64,000 nucleotides of DNA from JANQPX01 sp965222015 (GTDB lineage Bacteria > Pseudomonadota > Alphaproteobacteria > Geminicoccales > Geminicoccaceae), in assembly GCA_965222015.1 (NCBI GenBank), contig CBDCTL010000024.1, positions 2,006,521 through 2,070,520 on the forward strand, read 5' to 3'. Under the pieces are notes generated by a model. That model had not been told where the DNA came from. It made no database searches and worked only from the letters and a program-made list of their open reading frames with translations. Shown one piece after another: positions 8,828-18,061 of the stretch. The translations under genes were made by a program, and so were the position numbers. Numbering within the stretch: the stretch's first letter is position 1; every line of letters begins with the position of its first letter.

Positions 8828-10174
8828 ATGACCAGGATCGACCTGACCTCGCTCGGCGCCGTCGATCTCGCGGCTGCGATCCGCGATGGCGAGCACGCCT
8901 GCGAGGAGATCGTGGAGGCGCATCTCGCGCGCATTTCCGGGATCGACGACGAGATCGAGGCCTGGGCGTTTCTCGATCCGGATCATGCCCGTAGCCAGGC
9001 GAAGCAGGCGGATGCCGTGCGCCGTTCGGGCCGCCCGATCGGCCCGCTGCATGGTGTGCCGGTCGGCGTGAAGGACATTATCGACACCAGGGACATGCCG
9101 ACCGAGAACGGCACGGTGCTCGACGCCGGGCGCAGGCCTCGGGCCGATGCTGCGGTCGTCGCGAAGCTGAGAGCCGCAGGCGCCATTCTGCTGGGCAAGA
9201 CCGTGACCACCGAGCTCGCCTATTACGCGCCGAGCAAGACCAAAAACCCCCATGACCCCGGGCGGACCCCGGGCGGCTCGTCATCCGGTTCGGCGGCGGC
9301 CGTCGCGTCCGGCATGGCACCTCTGGCGATCGGCACCCAGACCAACGGCTCGGTGATTCGTCCCGCCTCCTTTTGCGGCGTCGTCGGCTACAAGCCAACC
9401 TTCGGTCTGATCCCGCGGACGGGCGTGCTCGCCCAGTCCTTCCATCTCGACACCATCGGCACCTTCGGCCGATCGGTCGCCGACGCGGCGCTGCTCGCCG
9501 ACGCCCTGGTCGGCCATGATCAGGGGGACAAGGCGACCATCCCGACCGCGCATCAGGGACTCCTGGCCGCCGTCCAGTCCAAGCCGCCGCTCAAACCGCT
9601 GTTCGCCTTCGTCGAGACGTCCGTCTGGGACCAGGCGGAGGAATGCACCAAGCAGGCCTTTCCCGAACTTGCCGAGTTCCTGGGCGACGGCGTCGATAAC
9701 GTGCCCCTGCCCGAAGTCTTCGTCGAGGGCCACGTCCTCCAGCGGCGGCTGATGGCGGCGGGCTTCGCGCACAATTTCGGCCACTACGAACGGCGTGGGC
9801 GGGAGAGCCTCAGCCGGCAGATGCAGGATGCGATCGACGAGGGCCGCGAGGTGCGGGCGCATGATTATCTCGCCGCGGTCGATTGGATCGAGGTGCTGAA
9901 CGCCGGCCTCGACGAAATCTTCAAGCGCTACGACGCCATTCTCACGCCGGCCGCCGCAGGCGCCGCGCCCTCCGGCCTGGAGAGCACAGGCAACCCCGCC
10001 TTCTGCACGCTTTGGACCCTTTGCGGCACGCCGGCGATCACGCTGCCGCTCCTGAAGGATGAAGCAGACCTGCCGATAGGCGTCCAACTCGTCGGCAGGC
10101 GAGGCGATGACGCCAGGCTGATGCGTACGGCGGGCTGGCTCATGCAGACCGTCAACGCTGCCAACCCCGATTGA
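8828..10174 (+). CDS. Amidase (amidase signature family)
   Basis: A 448-residue amide hydrolase with the Ser-cisSer-Lys triad. The catalytic Lys is K82 in VGVKDIIDT, the cis-Ser lies in the Gly/Ser-rich TPGGSSSGSAAAVA run (151-153), and the nucleophile is S175 in TQTNGSVIRPAS. C-terminal FCTLWTLCGTPAITLPLL is also typical of the family. GatA can be set aside because no gatB or gatC lies nearby and the length is short. It follows the TRAP permease by 27 bp, so it probably hydrolyses an imported amide or a derivative. The start is the ATG at MTRIDLTSLG; another ATG 5 bp upstream is out of frame. Confidence 0.92.
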   Translation: MTRIDLTSLGAVDLAAAIRDGEHACEEIVEAHLARISGIDDEIEAWAFLDPDHARSQAKQADAVRRSGRPIGPLHGVPVGVKDIIDTRDMPTENGTVLDAGRRPRADAAVVAKLRAAGAILLGKTVTTELAYYAPSKTKNPHDPGRTPGGSSSGSAAAVASGMAPLAIGTQTNGSVIRPASFCGVVGYKPTFGLIPRTGVLAQSFHLDTIGTFGRSVADAALLADALVGHDQGDKATIPTAHQGLLAAVQSKPPLKPLFAFVETSVWDQAEECTKQAFPELAEFLGDGVDNVPLPEVFVEGHVLQRRLMAAGFAHNFGHYERRGRESLSRQMQDAIDEGREVRAHDYLAAVDWIEVLNAGLDEIFKRYDAILTPAAAGAAPSGLESTGNPAFCTLWTLCGTPAITLPLLKDEADLPIGVQLVGRRGDDARLMRTAGWLMQTVNAANPD

Positions 10175-10185
10175 GGTGACGAACG

Positions 10186-10371
10186 ATGCTCGACAAGCTC
10201 CTCGCCCTGATCTCGATCATCTGCTTTGCAGGTTTCGTCGGCATCCTCGTCTACTATGTCAGAGAACCCGATCTCACGGTCATCTGCGTCGTCGTCGTCG
10301 CGATGGCGCTGGTCGACTTCTTCCTTCTGACCCGCACGGGGTCCGGTGGCGACACCGAGCCTCCGGCCTGA
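10186..10371 (+). CDS. Small two-helix membrane protein
   Basis: A 61-residue protein that is almost entirely two hydrophobic segments (about residues 5-24 and 31-48) with a polar turn YVREPD between them and a short soluble Gly/Glu-rich tail. It starts 11 bp after the amidase stop, with AGGTGACGA upstream as a ribosome site, and appears to end the TRAP-amidase operon. I do not recognise a named family. Codon use matches its neighbours, which supports a real gene. A role in transport or membrane assembly is conceivable but not shown. Confidence 0.65.
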   Translation: MLDKLLALISIICFAGFVGILVYYVREPDLTVICVVVVAMALVDFFLLTRTGSGGDTEPPA

Positions 10372-10494
10372 TCCGGTGGCCGCGGTCTTCGGTCACATCG
10401 TCGTAACTGTCGGTTGCTAGGCTGGAACAACTCCTTTAGATCGCTTGAGGAAAGGGCGACTGCCACAGTCGTTCGATGGCAACGGGGAGCCTCC

Positions 10495-11913
10495 ATGCGC
10501 CACCGGCGTTCGGCGAAAATTCTCGCGACCCTCGGTCCGTCGAGCACGACGGCCGATCGCATCAGGACGCTCTTCGATGCCGGCGCCGATGCGTTCCGGT
10601 TCAACTTCTCCCACGGCAGCCACGACGATCACAAGGCCCGCTACGAGATCGTGCGTCGCATCGAAGCCGAGACCAGGCGTCCGATCAGCGTCGTCATGGA
10701 CCTCCAGGGGCCGAAATTGCGAGTCGGCACCTTCGAAAACGACGGCGTCGAGCTCGATGCCGGGCAGACCTTCCGATTTGACCTCGACGACGCGCCGGGT
10801 GACCGCCATCGTGTCCAGCTTCCCCATGTCGAGATTTTTCGCGCGATCGACGAGGGGACCGAGCTTCTCCTGGACGACGGCAAGATCCGCCTGTCCGTGA
10901 AGGAAGTCGGCCAGGACTACGCGAAATGCGAGGTGACGGCCGGCGGTCCGCTGTCCAACAGAAAAGGCGTGAACGTACCGAATGCGGTCCTGCCGCTCTC
11001 GGCGCTGACCGACAAGGACAAGCGCGACCTGCAATTCGGCCTCGATCTCGGCGCCGACTGGGTGGCTCTGTCCTTCGTTCAGCGGCCTGAAGACGTCGCC
11101 GAAGCGCGCCGGCTGATCGCAGGGCGCGCCGCGATCATGGTCAAAATCGAAAAGCCGGCCGCGATCAATCACCTCGACCAGATCATCGAGATGGCCGACG
11201 GTATCATGGTCGCCCGCGGCGATCTCGGCGTGGAAATGCCGCCTGAAGACGTGCCGGGCCTGCAAAAGCGCATGATCCGCGCCTGCCGCGATTCCGGCAA
11301 GCCGGTGGTGGTCGCGACCCAGATGCTGGAAAGCATGATCCACGCGCCCGCCCCGACTCGGGCCGAAGCCTCGGACGTCGCGACCGCCGTCTATGATGGT
11401 GCCGACGCCGTCATGCTGTCCGCCGAAACCGCCGCCGGCGACTATCCGGTCGAGGCCGTGTCGATGATGGATCGGATCATCGTCAAAGTCGAAAACGGCC
11501 AGCTATACCGAACCTATCTGGACGCCTATCACGCCGAGGCCGAGCGCACCACGGCCGATGCCATCATGCTCGCCGCGAGCGGTGTCGCCACCACCATGCG
11601 CGCCGCCGCGATCGTTACCTACACCACCACCGGATCGACGGCGCTGCGGGCCGCGCGCGAACGGCCGGACCGGCCCATTCTGGGCCTGATCACCCGGGAA
11701 AGCACAGCCAGACGCCTGGCTCTCCTCTGGGGCCTCCACCCGATGATCTGCGAGGACGCAGGCGATATCGACGAGATGGTCGAGCAGGCCTGCAAAGCCG
11801 CCCTTGACACCGGTCTCGCCCGCCCGGGCTCCAGCCTGGTGATCACCGCCGGCATGCCGTTCGGCACGCCAGGCGCCACCAATCTTCTCAGGATCGCCTG
11901 GGTGTCCGGTTAG
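10495..11913 (+). CDS. pyk: Pyruvate kinase
   Basis: Transfers phosphate from phosphoenolpyruvate to ADP in the last step of glycolysis. The 472-residue protein has the full set of motifs: AKILATLGPSS at the start, FRFNFSHGSHDDH, MDLQGPKLRVG, and the signature IMVKIEKPAAINHLDQIIEM whose Lys is catalytic. It also has GIMVARGDLGVEMP and the ADSVML-type NGADAVMLSAETAAGDYP equivalent. The C-terminal allosteric domain is present and the length is normal. The start is the ATG after GGGGAG; the longer open frame upstream is leader. It stands alone between the amidase operon and the convergent Mrp operon. Confidence 0.96.
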   Translation: MRHRRSAKILATLGPSSTTADRIRTLFDAGADAFRFNFSHGSHDDHKARYEIVRRIEAETRRPISVVMDLQGPKLRVGTFENDGVELDAGQTFRFDLDDAPGDRHRVQLPHVEIFRAIDEGTELLLDDGKIRLSVKEVGQDYAKCEVTAGGPLSNRKGVNVPNAVLPLSALTDKDKRDLQFGLDLGADWVALSFVQRPEDVAEARRLIAGRAAIMVKIEKPAAINHLDQIIEMADGIMVARGDLGVEMPPEDVPGLQKRMIRACRDSGKPVVVATQMLESMIHAPAPTRAEASDVATAVYDGADAVMLSAETAAGDYPVEAVSMMDRIIVKVENGQLYRTYLDAYHAEAERTTADAIMLAASGVATTMRAAAIVTYTTTGSTALRAARERPDRPILGLITRESTARRLALLWGLHPMICEDAGDIDEMVEQACKAALDTGLARPGSSLVITAGMPFGTPGATNLLRIAWVSG

Positions 11914-12240
11914 ACCGGGGGCGACTCCACGAGAAGAATAGGTCGCGACAGATGCTTCTGCGCGATCAGGTTTTCTCGGAAAGGCTTCGCCAGGCCCATG
12001 CCGGAAACCGAAACGATGACCTTGCGATGCGCTCCCGGTGGTGACCTCAGCCTTATGTGCTGCCGCTGGCCATTCGCCACGCCGATGAAGTCCGCTTGGC
12101 GTCCCTCAATTTAGAATGCGAGGTGATGGTCGACGACGTCCGTCAATGGCAATCGGCAATGGAGGAACGAGCCTGGTGCCGGCGGGCGATACCACGCTCC
12201 TCCTCTCCGTTCTGCTTCGTGCCGGCGGCGTGCGACGACA
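11914..12240. other. Intergenic region with a possible minus-strand gene remnant
   Basis: About 330 bases between the convergent pyk and Mrp operons. On the minus strand a short frame ends at 11911-11913 and reads in part RKVIVSVSGMGLAKPFRENL and SRPILLVESPPV. This looks like the tail of a universal-stress-protein-type or Rossmann-type protein, but stops lie about 65 codons upstream and there is no start. I treat it as a decayed remnant at most. No promoter or RNA is evident. Confidence 0.25.
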
Positions 12241-13938
12241 TCAGCCGCCTGCGAGAGAGATCACGAGATAGCCGGCGAGCATGGCGAGCACCCAAAAAAC
12301 CATGCTGCCAGGGCCGAGGGCCCGAGCGAGCGTGCCGCCGGGGCCGGAATGCCGGTAGATCTCGCCGACGATCTGGCGGAACAGGCGCAAGGCGTGATCG
12401 CGGATCGCCCTGTCGATGGGTTGAAGGACGCTCTGGAACCAGCGGACGAGCGCCGGCAGGCCTTTCCGATAGACGATGTCGAAATCGAGATTGGTCGAAC
12501 GCAGTTCCGGCGGATAGACGCCTGTCCGCATCAGCCAGGTGAAGGCGAGCGCCGAGAACAGCAGAAGCTGAAGCTGGTTGATGACGTGGTAGGTGCTGTA
12601 GGGGTGGTAGTCGACCGGGAAGGGCAGGAGGGCGTAGAGGGCTTGCGGAAAGACGCCGATGCCAATGCAGAGAAAGGCGGCGATTCCCATCGCGACGAGC
12701 ATGTTCATGGGCGCTTCCTGCACCCGAAGGCCGCTGTCATGGGCGAAAAAGGCGAAGAACGGGATCTTGATACCGGAGTGATGGAAGACGCCGGCGGATG
12801 CGAACAGGAGAAGCAGCCAGGGCACGAAATAGCCCTCGGAGGCGACCGCCGTCAGGATCATCGACTTTGATACGAAGCCGCTGAACAGCGGAAAGGCGGA
12901 GATCGAGGCCGCACCGACAATGCAAAAGCCGGTGGTCCATGGCATCGACTTGTAGAGACCGCCGAGCTCGGAGCCCTTGATGGTACCGGTGCGGTGCAGA
13001 ACGGCGCCCATCGACATGAAGAGGAGAGCTTTGTAGAGGATGTGACAGAACGCATGCGCGGCGGTGCCGTTGAGGGCGAGCGGCGTGCCGATGCCGATGC
13101 CGGTGACCATGAAGCCGAGCTGATTGTTCAGGCTGTAGGTCAGCACCCTTCGCAGATCGTTTTCGATCACGGCATAGAAGATCGGGAACGCCGTCATGGT
13201 CACGCCGATATAGATCAGGATCTCGGTGCCCGGAAAACCTCGCGCGAGCGAATAGACTGCGAGCTTGGTCGTGAAGGCGCTGAGCATCACCGTGCCGCTG
13301 ACGGTCGCCTCGGGATAGGCGTCCTCCAGCCAGTTGTGCAGGAGTGGGAACGCGCATTTGATGCCGAAGGCGAGAAAGATCAGACTGTTGCCGAGGCCGT
13401 CGAGGCCGAGCTCGTCGAAGGTCAGGGATCCGGTCTCTGCATAGCGCAGCAGGGCACCCGCCATCAGCAATACGCCGGAACCGATCTGGATGATCAGATA
13501 GCGCATGCCCGCCCGATAGGCGCGTTCGGTACGCGCCGCCCAGATCAGGAAGACCGACGAGACGGCGGTGAGCTCCCAGAAGACGAACAGCGTCAGGAGA
13601 TCGCCGGCATAGACGGCGCCGATGGCGGCGCCCGCGTAGATCAGCCCCGCGACCTGCTGGATCGGGTCGTCGTCATGCTGGGCATAGAGGACGCCGAGCG
13701 CCGCAGCGATCGAGAAGATGATACCGAAGATGGTGGACAGCCGGTCGACCCGGACCATCTCGATCTGGACGTCCATCAGCGTGAACTGACCGTGCACCCC
13801 GGACTGCAGAAGGAACGCTGCCGACAGAAGGGAAAGCAGCGGCAGCGCCAACATGTAGACGTGCCGCGCCTGGCCGCGCAACAGCGGCACCACGACGGCA
13901 CCGAGTATCAGGATGAGGCCCGGCGAAATGCTATTCAT
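12241..13938 (-). CDS. Mrp antiporter MrpD/NuoL-like subunit (third D-type copy)
   Basis: A 565-residue membrane protein of the proton-conducting antiporter family that also includes complex I NuoL/M/N. Typical segments are YAGDLLTLFVFWELTAVSSVF with the conserved Glu on TM5, IKCAFPLLHNWLEDAYPEAT with the conserved Lys on TM7, and FCHILYKALLFMSMGAV with the Lys on TM8. A polar C-terminal extension of about 90 residues ends in one more hydrophobic span. It is the last gene of the operon, and its start overlaps the preceding 100-residue gene by 8 bp. It differs clearly from the two upstream D-type copies, so it is not a recent duplicate. Confidence 0.9.
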   Translation of the reverse strand: MNSISPGLILILGAVVVPLLRGQARHVYMLALPLLSLLSAAFLLQSGVHGQFTLMDVQIEMVRVDRLSTIFGIIFSIAAALGVLYAQHDDDPIQQVAGLIYAGAAIGAVYAGDLLTLFVFWELTAVSSVFLIWAARTERAYRAGMRYLIIQIGSGVLLMAGALLRYAETGSLTFDELGLDGLGNSLIFLAFGIKCAFPLLHNWLEDAYPEATVSGTVMLSAFTTKLAVYSLARGFPGTEILIYIGVTMTAFPIFYAVIENDLRRVLTYSLNNQLGFMVTGIGIGTPLALNGTAAHAFCHILYKALLFMSMGAVLHRTGTIKGSELGGLYKSMPWTTGFCIVGAASISAFPLFSGFVSKSMILTAVASEGYFVPWLLLLFASAGVFHHSGIKIPFFAFFAHDSGLRVQEAPMNMLVAMGIAAFLCIGIGVFPQALYALLPFPVDYHPYSTYHVINQLQLLLFSALAFTWLMRTGVYPPELRSTNLDFDIVYRKGLPALVRWFQSVLQPIDRAIRDHALRLFRQIVGEIYRHSGPGGTLARALGPGSMVFWVLAMLAGYLVISLAGG

Positions 13939-14233
13939 GGGCGTGAGGCGCGGAGTTGGGTGTCTGACGCTGCGTTTCCGCCTGATCGTAATAGTCTTCC
14001 GGCCGCATCAGGATCGTGCGCATCCATTTCGCGGCCAGGACGAGAGCGACGCAGACGAAGAAGCCGTAGACGCCGTAGAAGCCGAACAGCTGCTCGATCT
14101 CGAAATAGGGGTGTTTGTGGTAGAAGGCGTCGGCAAAGAACAGGAGCACGCAGACCGCGACCAGACTCCAGACGATCAGCGACACGTTTCTGGGCTGGTC
14201 CAGCCAATAGGTCTCCTTCTTCTGTTCTTCCAT
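13931..14233 (-). CDS. Small membrane protein within the Mrp operon
   Basis: A 100-residue protein with two hydrophobic spans (about 18-38 and 48-68), an N-terminal MEEQKKETYWLDQPRNV and a charged His-containing tail ending HAHE. It lies between two D-type antiporter genes and overlaps the last one by 8 bp, so it belongs to the operon. The frame is open far upstream over the neighbouring gene, but that part is a shadow; the start chosen is the ATG at MEEQKK. I do not recognise a named family. A structural role between the two D-type subunits is a reasonable guess. Confidence 0.75.
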   Translation of the reverse strand: MEEQKKETYWLDQPRNVSLIVWSLVAVCVLLFFADAFYHKHPYFEIEQLFGFYGVYGFFVCVALVLAAKWMRTILMRPEDYYDQAETQRQTPNSAPHAHE

Positions 14234-14238
14234 GAGCC

Positions 14239-15723
14239 TCAGCCCCCAGCCATGGGTTTCAGGAAGATGAACAGGCGATCGGCGTAGAAGAACAGCGCCA
14301 GACAGCCGACGGCCGTGATGCAGAGGGGCACGACGCATAGCATCGGTGCTTCGTCGAGGCGCCACGCAGCAGCGGCTTCGTCCCCGACACCGGCCTTCGC
14401 CTCCGGGCCGGGCATGAACGCGCGGATCGCGACAGGCATGAGGTAGGCGACGTTCAGCAGGGAGGAAATCATGAGCACCGCCACCAGCACGGCCTGGCCG
14501 GTCTCGGCCGCGCCGAGCGCCAGCTGCCACTTGCTCCAGGCGCCACCGAGCGGCGGCAGGCCGATGATGCTCAGGGCGGCGATGCCGAAGGCAACGAAGG
14601 TGAGCGGCATGCGGCGGCCAAGGCCGTGCATCTGACTCACCTCGGTTTTGTGAGTAGCGACCATGATCGCGCCGGCGCAGAAGAAGAGCGTGATCTTGCC
14701 GAAGGCGTGCATCGCGATGTGCATGGCGCTGCCGAGTGCCCCGCTTGACGTCGCGAGCATGGCGCCGAGGACCACGTAGGAAAGCTGACTGACCGTGGAG
14801 TAGGCGAGCCTCGCTTTCAGATTGTCTTTCCGCATGGCGACCAGCGACGCGATGATGATGGTGGCGGCAGCGATATAGGCGAGCCAGTAGCTGGCACCGG
14901 TGGCGGCGAGAAGGTCGATGCCGAAAATGTAGACGCTGACTTTCAGCACCGAGAAAACGCCAGCCTTGACGACCGCGACCGCATGGAGGAGTGCGCTTAC
15001 CGGCGTGGGGGCTACCATGGCGGCAGGCAGCCAGCGATGGAAGGGCATGACAGCGGCCTTGCCGATGCCGAAAACGTAGAGCGTCATGAGCAGAGCGGCG
15101 ACACCGGCTGAGACCTTGCCCTCCAGAATGCCGCCGTCGGTGAAGTCGAGGGTCCCGGCGGCGATCCAGGTGTAGCCGATGGCGAAAAGCTGAAAGCCGA
15201 TGGACGTTCCGAGCAGGATCCCGAGATAGACGCGCCCGGCGCGTTTCGCCTCCGCCGTGCCGCTGTGGGTCACCAGCGGATAAGTGCAGACGCTGAGCAC
15301 CTCGTAGAAGGTGAACAGCGTGAGCATATTGCCGGCAAAGGCCACGCCCATGGTGCTGGCGATGGCAAGCGCGAAGTAGGCGAAGAAGCGGGTCTGGTTC
15401 TTCTCGTGGTGGCCGCGCATGTAGCCGATGGCGTAGATCGAGGTCAGGATCCAGAGGCAGCTCGCGATCAGGGCGAAAGTGGCGCCGAGGGGCTCGAGCC
15501 GGAAGGCGAGGCTGAGACCTGGGAACATCTCGATCAGTGTCGCTTCCGGGCGCCCGCCGGCGGCCACCGGCCAGATCGCGATCAGGACCAGGATGAACAG
15601 CAGCCCGGCGGTCACCAGCGTCACGCTTTCCCGAAGGTTCGGGCGCGAACCCGTCAGCCAGATGAAAAACGATCCGATTGCCGGCAAGAGGACGGCGGCG
15701 ATGATCGCTGTCGAGGCGCTCAT
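14239..15723 (-). CDS. Mrp antiporter MrpD-like subunit (second D-type copy)
   Basis: A 494-residue polytopic member of the MrpD/NuoM/NuoN family. Key places are NMLTLFTFYEVLSVCTYPLV (TM5 Glu), IGKAAVMPFHRWLPAAMVAPTPVSALLHAVAVVKAG (TM7 Lys, the family's discontinuous helix and TM8 Lys), and HAFGKITLFFCAGAI. It starts with a four-base overlap to the stop of the preceding D copy (ATGA) and is followed 5 bp later by the small membrane gene. It probably forms one proton- or Na+-translocating channel of the complex. Confidence 0.92.
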   Translation of the reverse strand: MSASTAIIAAVLLPAIGSFFIWLTGSRPNLRESVTLVTAGLLFILVLIAIWPVAAGGRPEATLIEMFPGLSLAFRLEPLGATFALIASCLWILTSIYAIGYMRGHHEKNQTRFFAYFALAIASTMGVAFAGNMLTLFTFYEVLSVCTYPLVTHSGTAEAKRAGRVYLGILLGTSIGFQLFAIGYTWIAAGTLDFTDGGILEGKVSAGVAALLMTLYVFGIGKAAVMPFHRWLPAAMVAPTPVSALLHAVAVVKAGVFSVLKVSVYIFGIDLLAATGASYWLAYIAAATIIIASLVAMRKDNLKARLAYSTVSQLSYVVLGAMLATSSGALGSAMHIAMHAFGKITLFFCAGAIMVATHKTEVSQMHGLGRRMPLTFVAFGIAALSIIGLPPLGGAWSKWQLALGAAETGQAVLVAVLMISSLLNVAYLMPVAIRAFMPGPEAKAGVGDEAAAAWRLDEAPMLCVVPLCITAVGCLALFFYADRLFIFLKPMAGG

Positions 15724-17273
15724 TCGTGGCCCTCCGCGGGCACATCGGCGGCGCCATGGCCTGCCGGAACTGGTCCTTCCAGGCCTTCGAAGGACGGTGC
15801 CCCGGCCATCAGGGTCTCGGCGGCGGCGATGACGACGTCCATGGTCCAGGTGGCGCTGACACCGAAGATGACGCAGGCCGCAGCGAGCACCAGCATTGGT
15901 GCCAGCATCGCGATCGGCGCTTCATGCACGGCCTCGCGACCGGGTGGCGGATCCTGAAAATAGACGGCTTCGACGATGCGCCAGCAATAGACGACGGCAA
16001 GCAGCCCGCTCAGCAGGATGGTGATGACGGCCAGCCAGTTGCCGTTCTCAAAGGCGCCGGCGATCAGATACCATTTGGTAACGAAGCCGACGGTCCCCGG
16101 CACCCCGATCAGGCTGAGCGCGCCGGCCATCAGCGCCGCCATGGTGAGCGGCATCTGACGGCCGAGGCCGGCGAGATCAGCGACGGTAACGGCACCCACG
16201 CGGCTGATCACGCAGCCGATGGCCATGAACAAGGCCGCTTTGGCCATGGCGTGATTGAAGATATGTACCATGCCGCCGGCGAGGCCCGCGATGTTGCCGA
16301 TGCCGATGCCGAGGATCATGTAGCCGATCTGCGACAGGCTGGAATAGGCGAGCAGCCGCTTGACGTTGTCCTGGAAGATGGCGACCAGGGCTGCGGCGAC
16401 CATGGACAACATGCCGAGACCCACAAGGGCTTCGTCGATTGGAAAGATTTCGAACAGGGCCGGGCCGCCGAAGACGGTGTAGAGAATGCGGATCATCACG
16501 TAGACCGACACTTTGGTCGCGGTGGCCGCGAGGAAGATGGTGACTGTGGTCGGTGCGAAGGCGTAGGCGTTGGGCAGCCAGAAATGCAGGGGAAAGAGGG
16601 CGAGCTTAAGGCTGATGCCGACCAGGAGAAAGGCGAGCGCCGCCTCTACCACGCGGAGATGGATGAGCGCCGGCAGGCGCTCGGCCAGGTCCGCCATGTT
16701 GAGCGTACCGGTCATCATGTAGAGCATGCCGACGCCGATGACGTAAAAGGTGGCGCCGATGGTGCCCATGATCAGGTAGTTGAAGGCGCCGGTGAGCGCC
16801 CGCTTGTCACGCCCGAGGCTGATCAGGACGTAAGACGAAAGCGAGGAAATCTCGAGAAAGACGAAGAGATTGAAGGCGTCGCCGGTGATCGCGATGCCGA
16901 GCAGGCCGGCGAGGCAGAGGAGGTACATCACGTAGAAGAGGTAGATTCGCTCCTCAGGCACCTCCTGCTCGACGCTGCGTCGGGCGAACGGCATGACCAG
17001 CGTGCCGATGCCGGCAACGGTCACCAGGATGAAGGCGCTCAGCAGGTCGACCACATACTCGATGCCGTAGGGCGGCTCCCAGTCACCGAGGGCGTAGGAG
17101 ATCGTGCCCAGATCCAGAACCTGGACGAGCAGGGCCACGGAGATCACAAAAGTTACGGCGGTCGCCGCCGTCGCCAGCAGCCAGGCAGCAAAAGCGTGCC
17201 GGAGGATCAGGCATATCGGGGCGGCGATCAGCGGAACGACGATCTGCAATATGGGAAGCTGGGACGAGATCAC
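15720..17273 (-). CDS. mrpD: Mrp antiporter subunit D
   Basis: A 517-residue antiporter-like subunit, the closest of the three D-type copies to classical MrpD/MnhD. It has DAFNLFVFLEISSLSSYVLI (TM5 Glu), LKLALFPLHFWLPNAYAFAPTTVT (TM7 Lys) and HIFNHAMAKAALFMAIGCV (TM8 Lys). It overlaps mrpC by four bases upstream and the second D copy downstream. Together the subunits exchange cytoplasmic Na+ or K+ for external H+, which is the known role of Mrp systems in pH and salt homeostasis. The C-terminal tail is Pro/Gly/Glu-rich and not conserved. Confidence 0.93.
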   Translation of the reverse strand: MISSQLPILQIVVPLIAAPICLILRHAFAAWLLATAATAVTFVISVALLVQVLDLGTISYALGDWEPPYGIEYVVDLLSAFILVTVAGIGTLVMPFARRSVEQEVPEERIYLFYVMYLLCLAGLLGIAITGDAFNLFVFLEISSLSSYVLISLGRDKRALTGAFNYLIMGTIGATFYVIGVGMLYMMTGTLNMADLAERLPALIHLRVVEAALAFLLVGISLKLALFPLHFWLPNAYAFAPTTVTIFLAATATKVSVYVMIRILYTVFGGPALFEIFPIDEALVGLGMLSMVAAALVAIFQDNVKRLLAYSSLSQIGYMILGIGIGNIAGLAGGMVHIFNHAMAKAALFMAIGCVISRVGAVTVADLAGLGRQMPLTMAALMAGALSLIGVPGTVGFVTKWYLIAGAFENGNWLAVITILLSGLLAVVYCWRIVEAVYFQDPPPGREAVHEAPIAMLAPMLVLAAACVIFGVSATWTMDVVIAAAETLMAGAPSFEGLEGPVPAGHGAADVPAEGHE

Positions 17274-17626
17274 GGCATCTCCGCCTCTTGCCGTTCGATC
17301 TCTTCCTCCTCGATCGTGCCGTAGGCGTCGCGGATGCGCACCACGAGGGCGAGGCCGAGCGACATGGTGGCCACGCCGACGACGATGGCGGTCAGGATGA
17401 GGACATGGGGCAGCGGGTTGGAATAGAGCTGGTAGCGATCATCGAGGATCGGTGCGACACCGCCCTCCACCTTGCTCATGGAAATGTAGAAAAGGAAAAC
17501 CGACACCTGAAAGACGTTCAGCCCGAAGATTTTTTTGACCAGATTGCCCTGGGCGATGACCACGTAGAACCCGGTCATCATCAGGACGATCGAGATCCAG
17601 TAGTTGAAGATGCCGGGAAACTCCAT
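17270..17626 (-). CDS. mrpC: Mrp antiporter subunit C (NuoK-like)
   Basis: A 118-residue protein with three hydrophobic spans, homologous to NuoK. The LVKKIFGLNVFQVSVFLFYI stretch and PLPHVLILTAIVVG are the recognisable MrpC/MnhC segments, the second being the widely conserved P.P.ALVLTAIVI motif. The C-terminus is a short acidic cytoplasmic tail. It sits in the normal place between mrpB and mrpD and overlaps mrpD by four bases. Confidence 0.92.
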   Translation of the reverse strand: MEFPGIFNYWISIVLMMTGFYVVIAQGNLVKKIFGLNVFQVSVFLFYISMSKVEGGVAPILDDRYQLYSNPLPHVLILTAIVVGVATMSLGLALVVRIRDAYGTIEEEEIERQEAEMP

Positions 17627-17629
17627 CGA

Positions 17630-18061
17630 TCAGTCCTCTTCCAGCTGCCGGTCGTGGCCGGCGAAGGTGAGGAAGATCGTGATCATCGCCGCGGCGACGG
17701 TCGCGCCGACACCGAATTCGATCAGGAGGATACCGATATGCTGGCCGTGCACCGGATCATGGGCGAGCACGTCGTAGTCGAGATAGTTGCTGCCGAGCAG
17801 GATCCCGGCGACGCCCACGCCGGCATAGAGAAGCACGCCGAAGGCCAGTGTGAACCTGACGAAGCCCGGCGACACCGCGCGCCGGGCTTCGTGGGTGCCG
17901 AAAAGCAGAGCATAGACGATGAAGGCCGATGCGAAGATGACGCCGGCCTGGAAACCGCCGCCAGGTCCGTAGTCGCCGTGGAACTGCACGTAAAGTCCGA
18001 ACAGCATGATGGCGGGGATCAGGAGCTTCGCGGTGATGCGGAGAATCGATTTGTCGATCAT
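17630..18061 (-). CDS. mrpB: Mrp antiporter subunit B
   Basis: A 143-residue four-span membrane protein. The MnhB signature is clear: KLLIPAIMLFGLYVQFHGDYGPGGGFQAG, in which the G-x-GGGFQ-G core is diagnostic. The start is the ATG giving MIDKSILRI; a longer open frame adds 27 arginine-rich residues and would overlap deeply with the preceding gene. With the chosen start the overlap with the upstream gene is four bases, as elsewhere in the operon. Confidence 0.92.
   Translation of the reverse strand: MIDKSILRITAKLLIPAIMLFGLYVQFHGDYGPGGGFQAGVIFASAFIVYALLFGTHEARRAVSPGFVRFTLAFGVLLYAGVGVAGILLGSNYLDYDVLAHDPVHGQHIGILLIEFGVGATVAAAMITIFLTFAGHDRQLEED

Noticed and set aside
13931..15757. 608-residue minus-strand open frame
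   Set aside because: Only its last 100 residues (from 14233) are a real small membrane protein; the rest is a shadow of the D-type gene.
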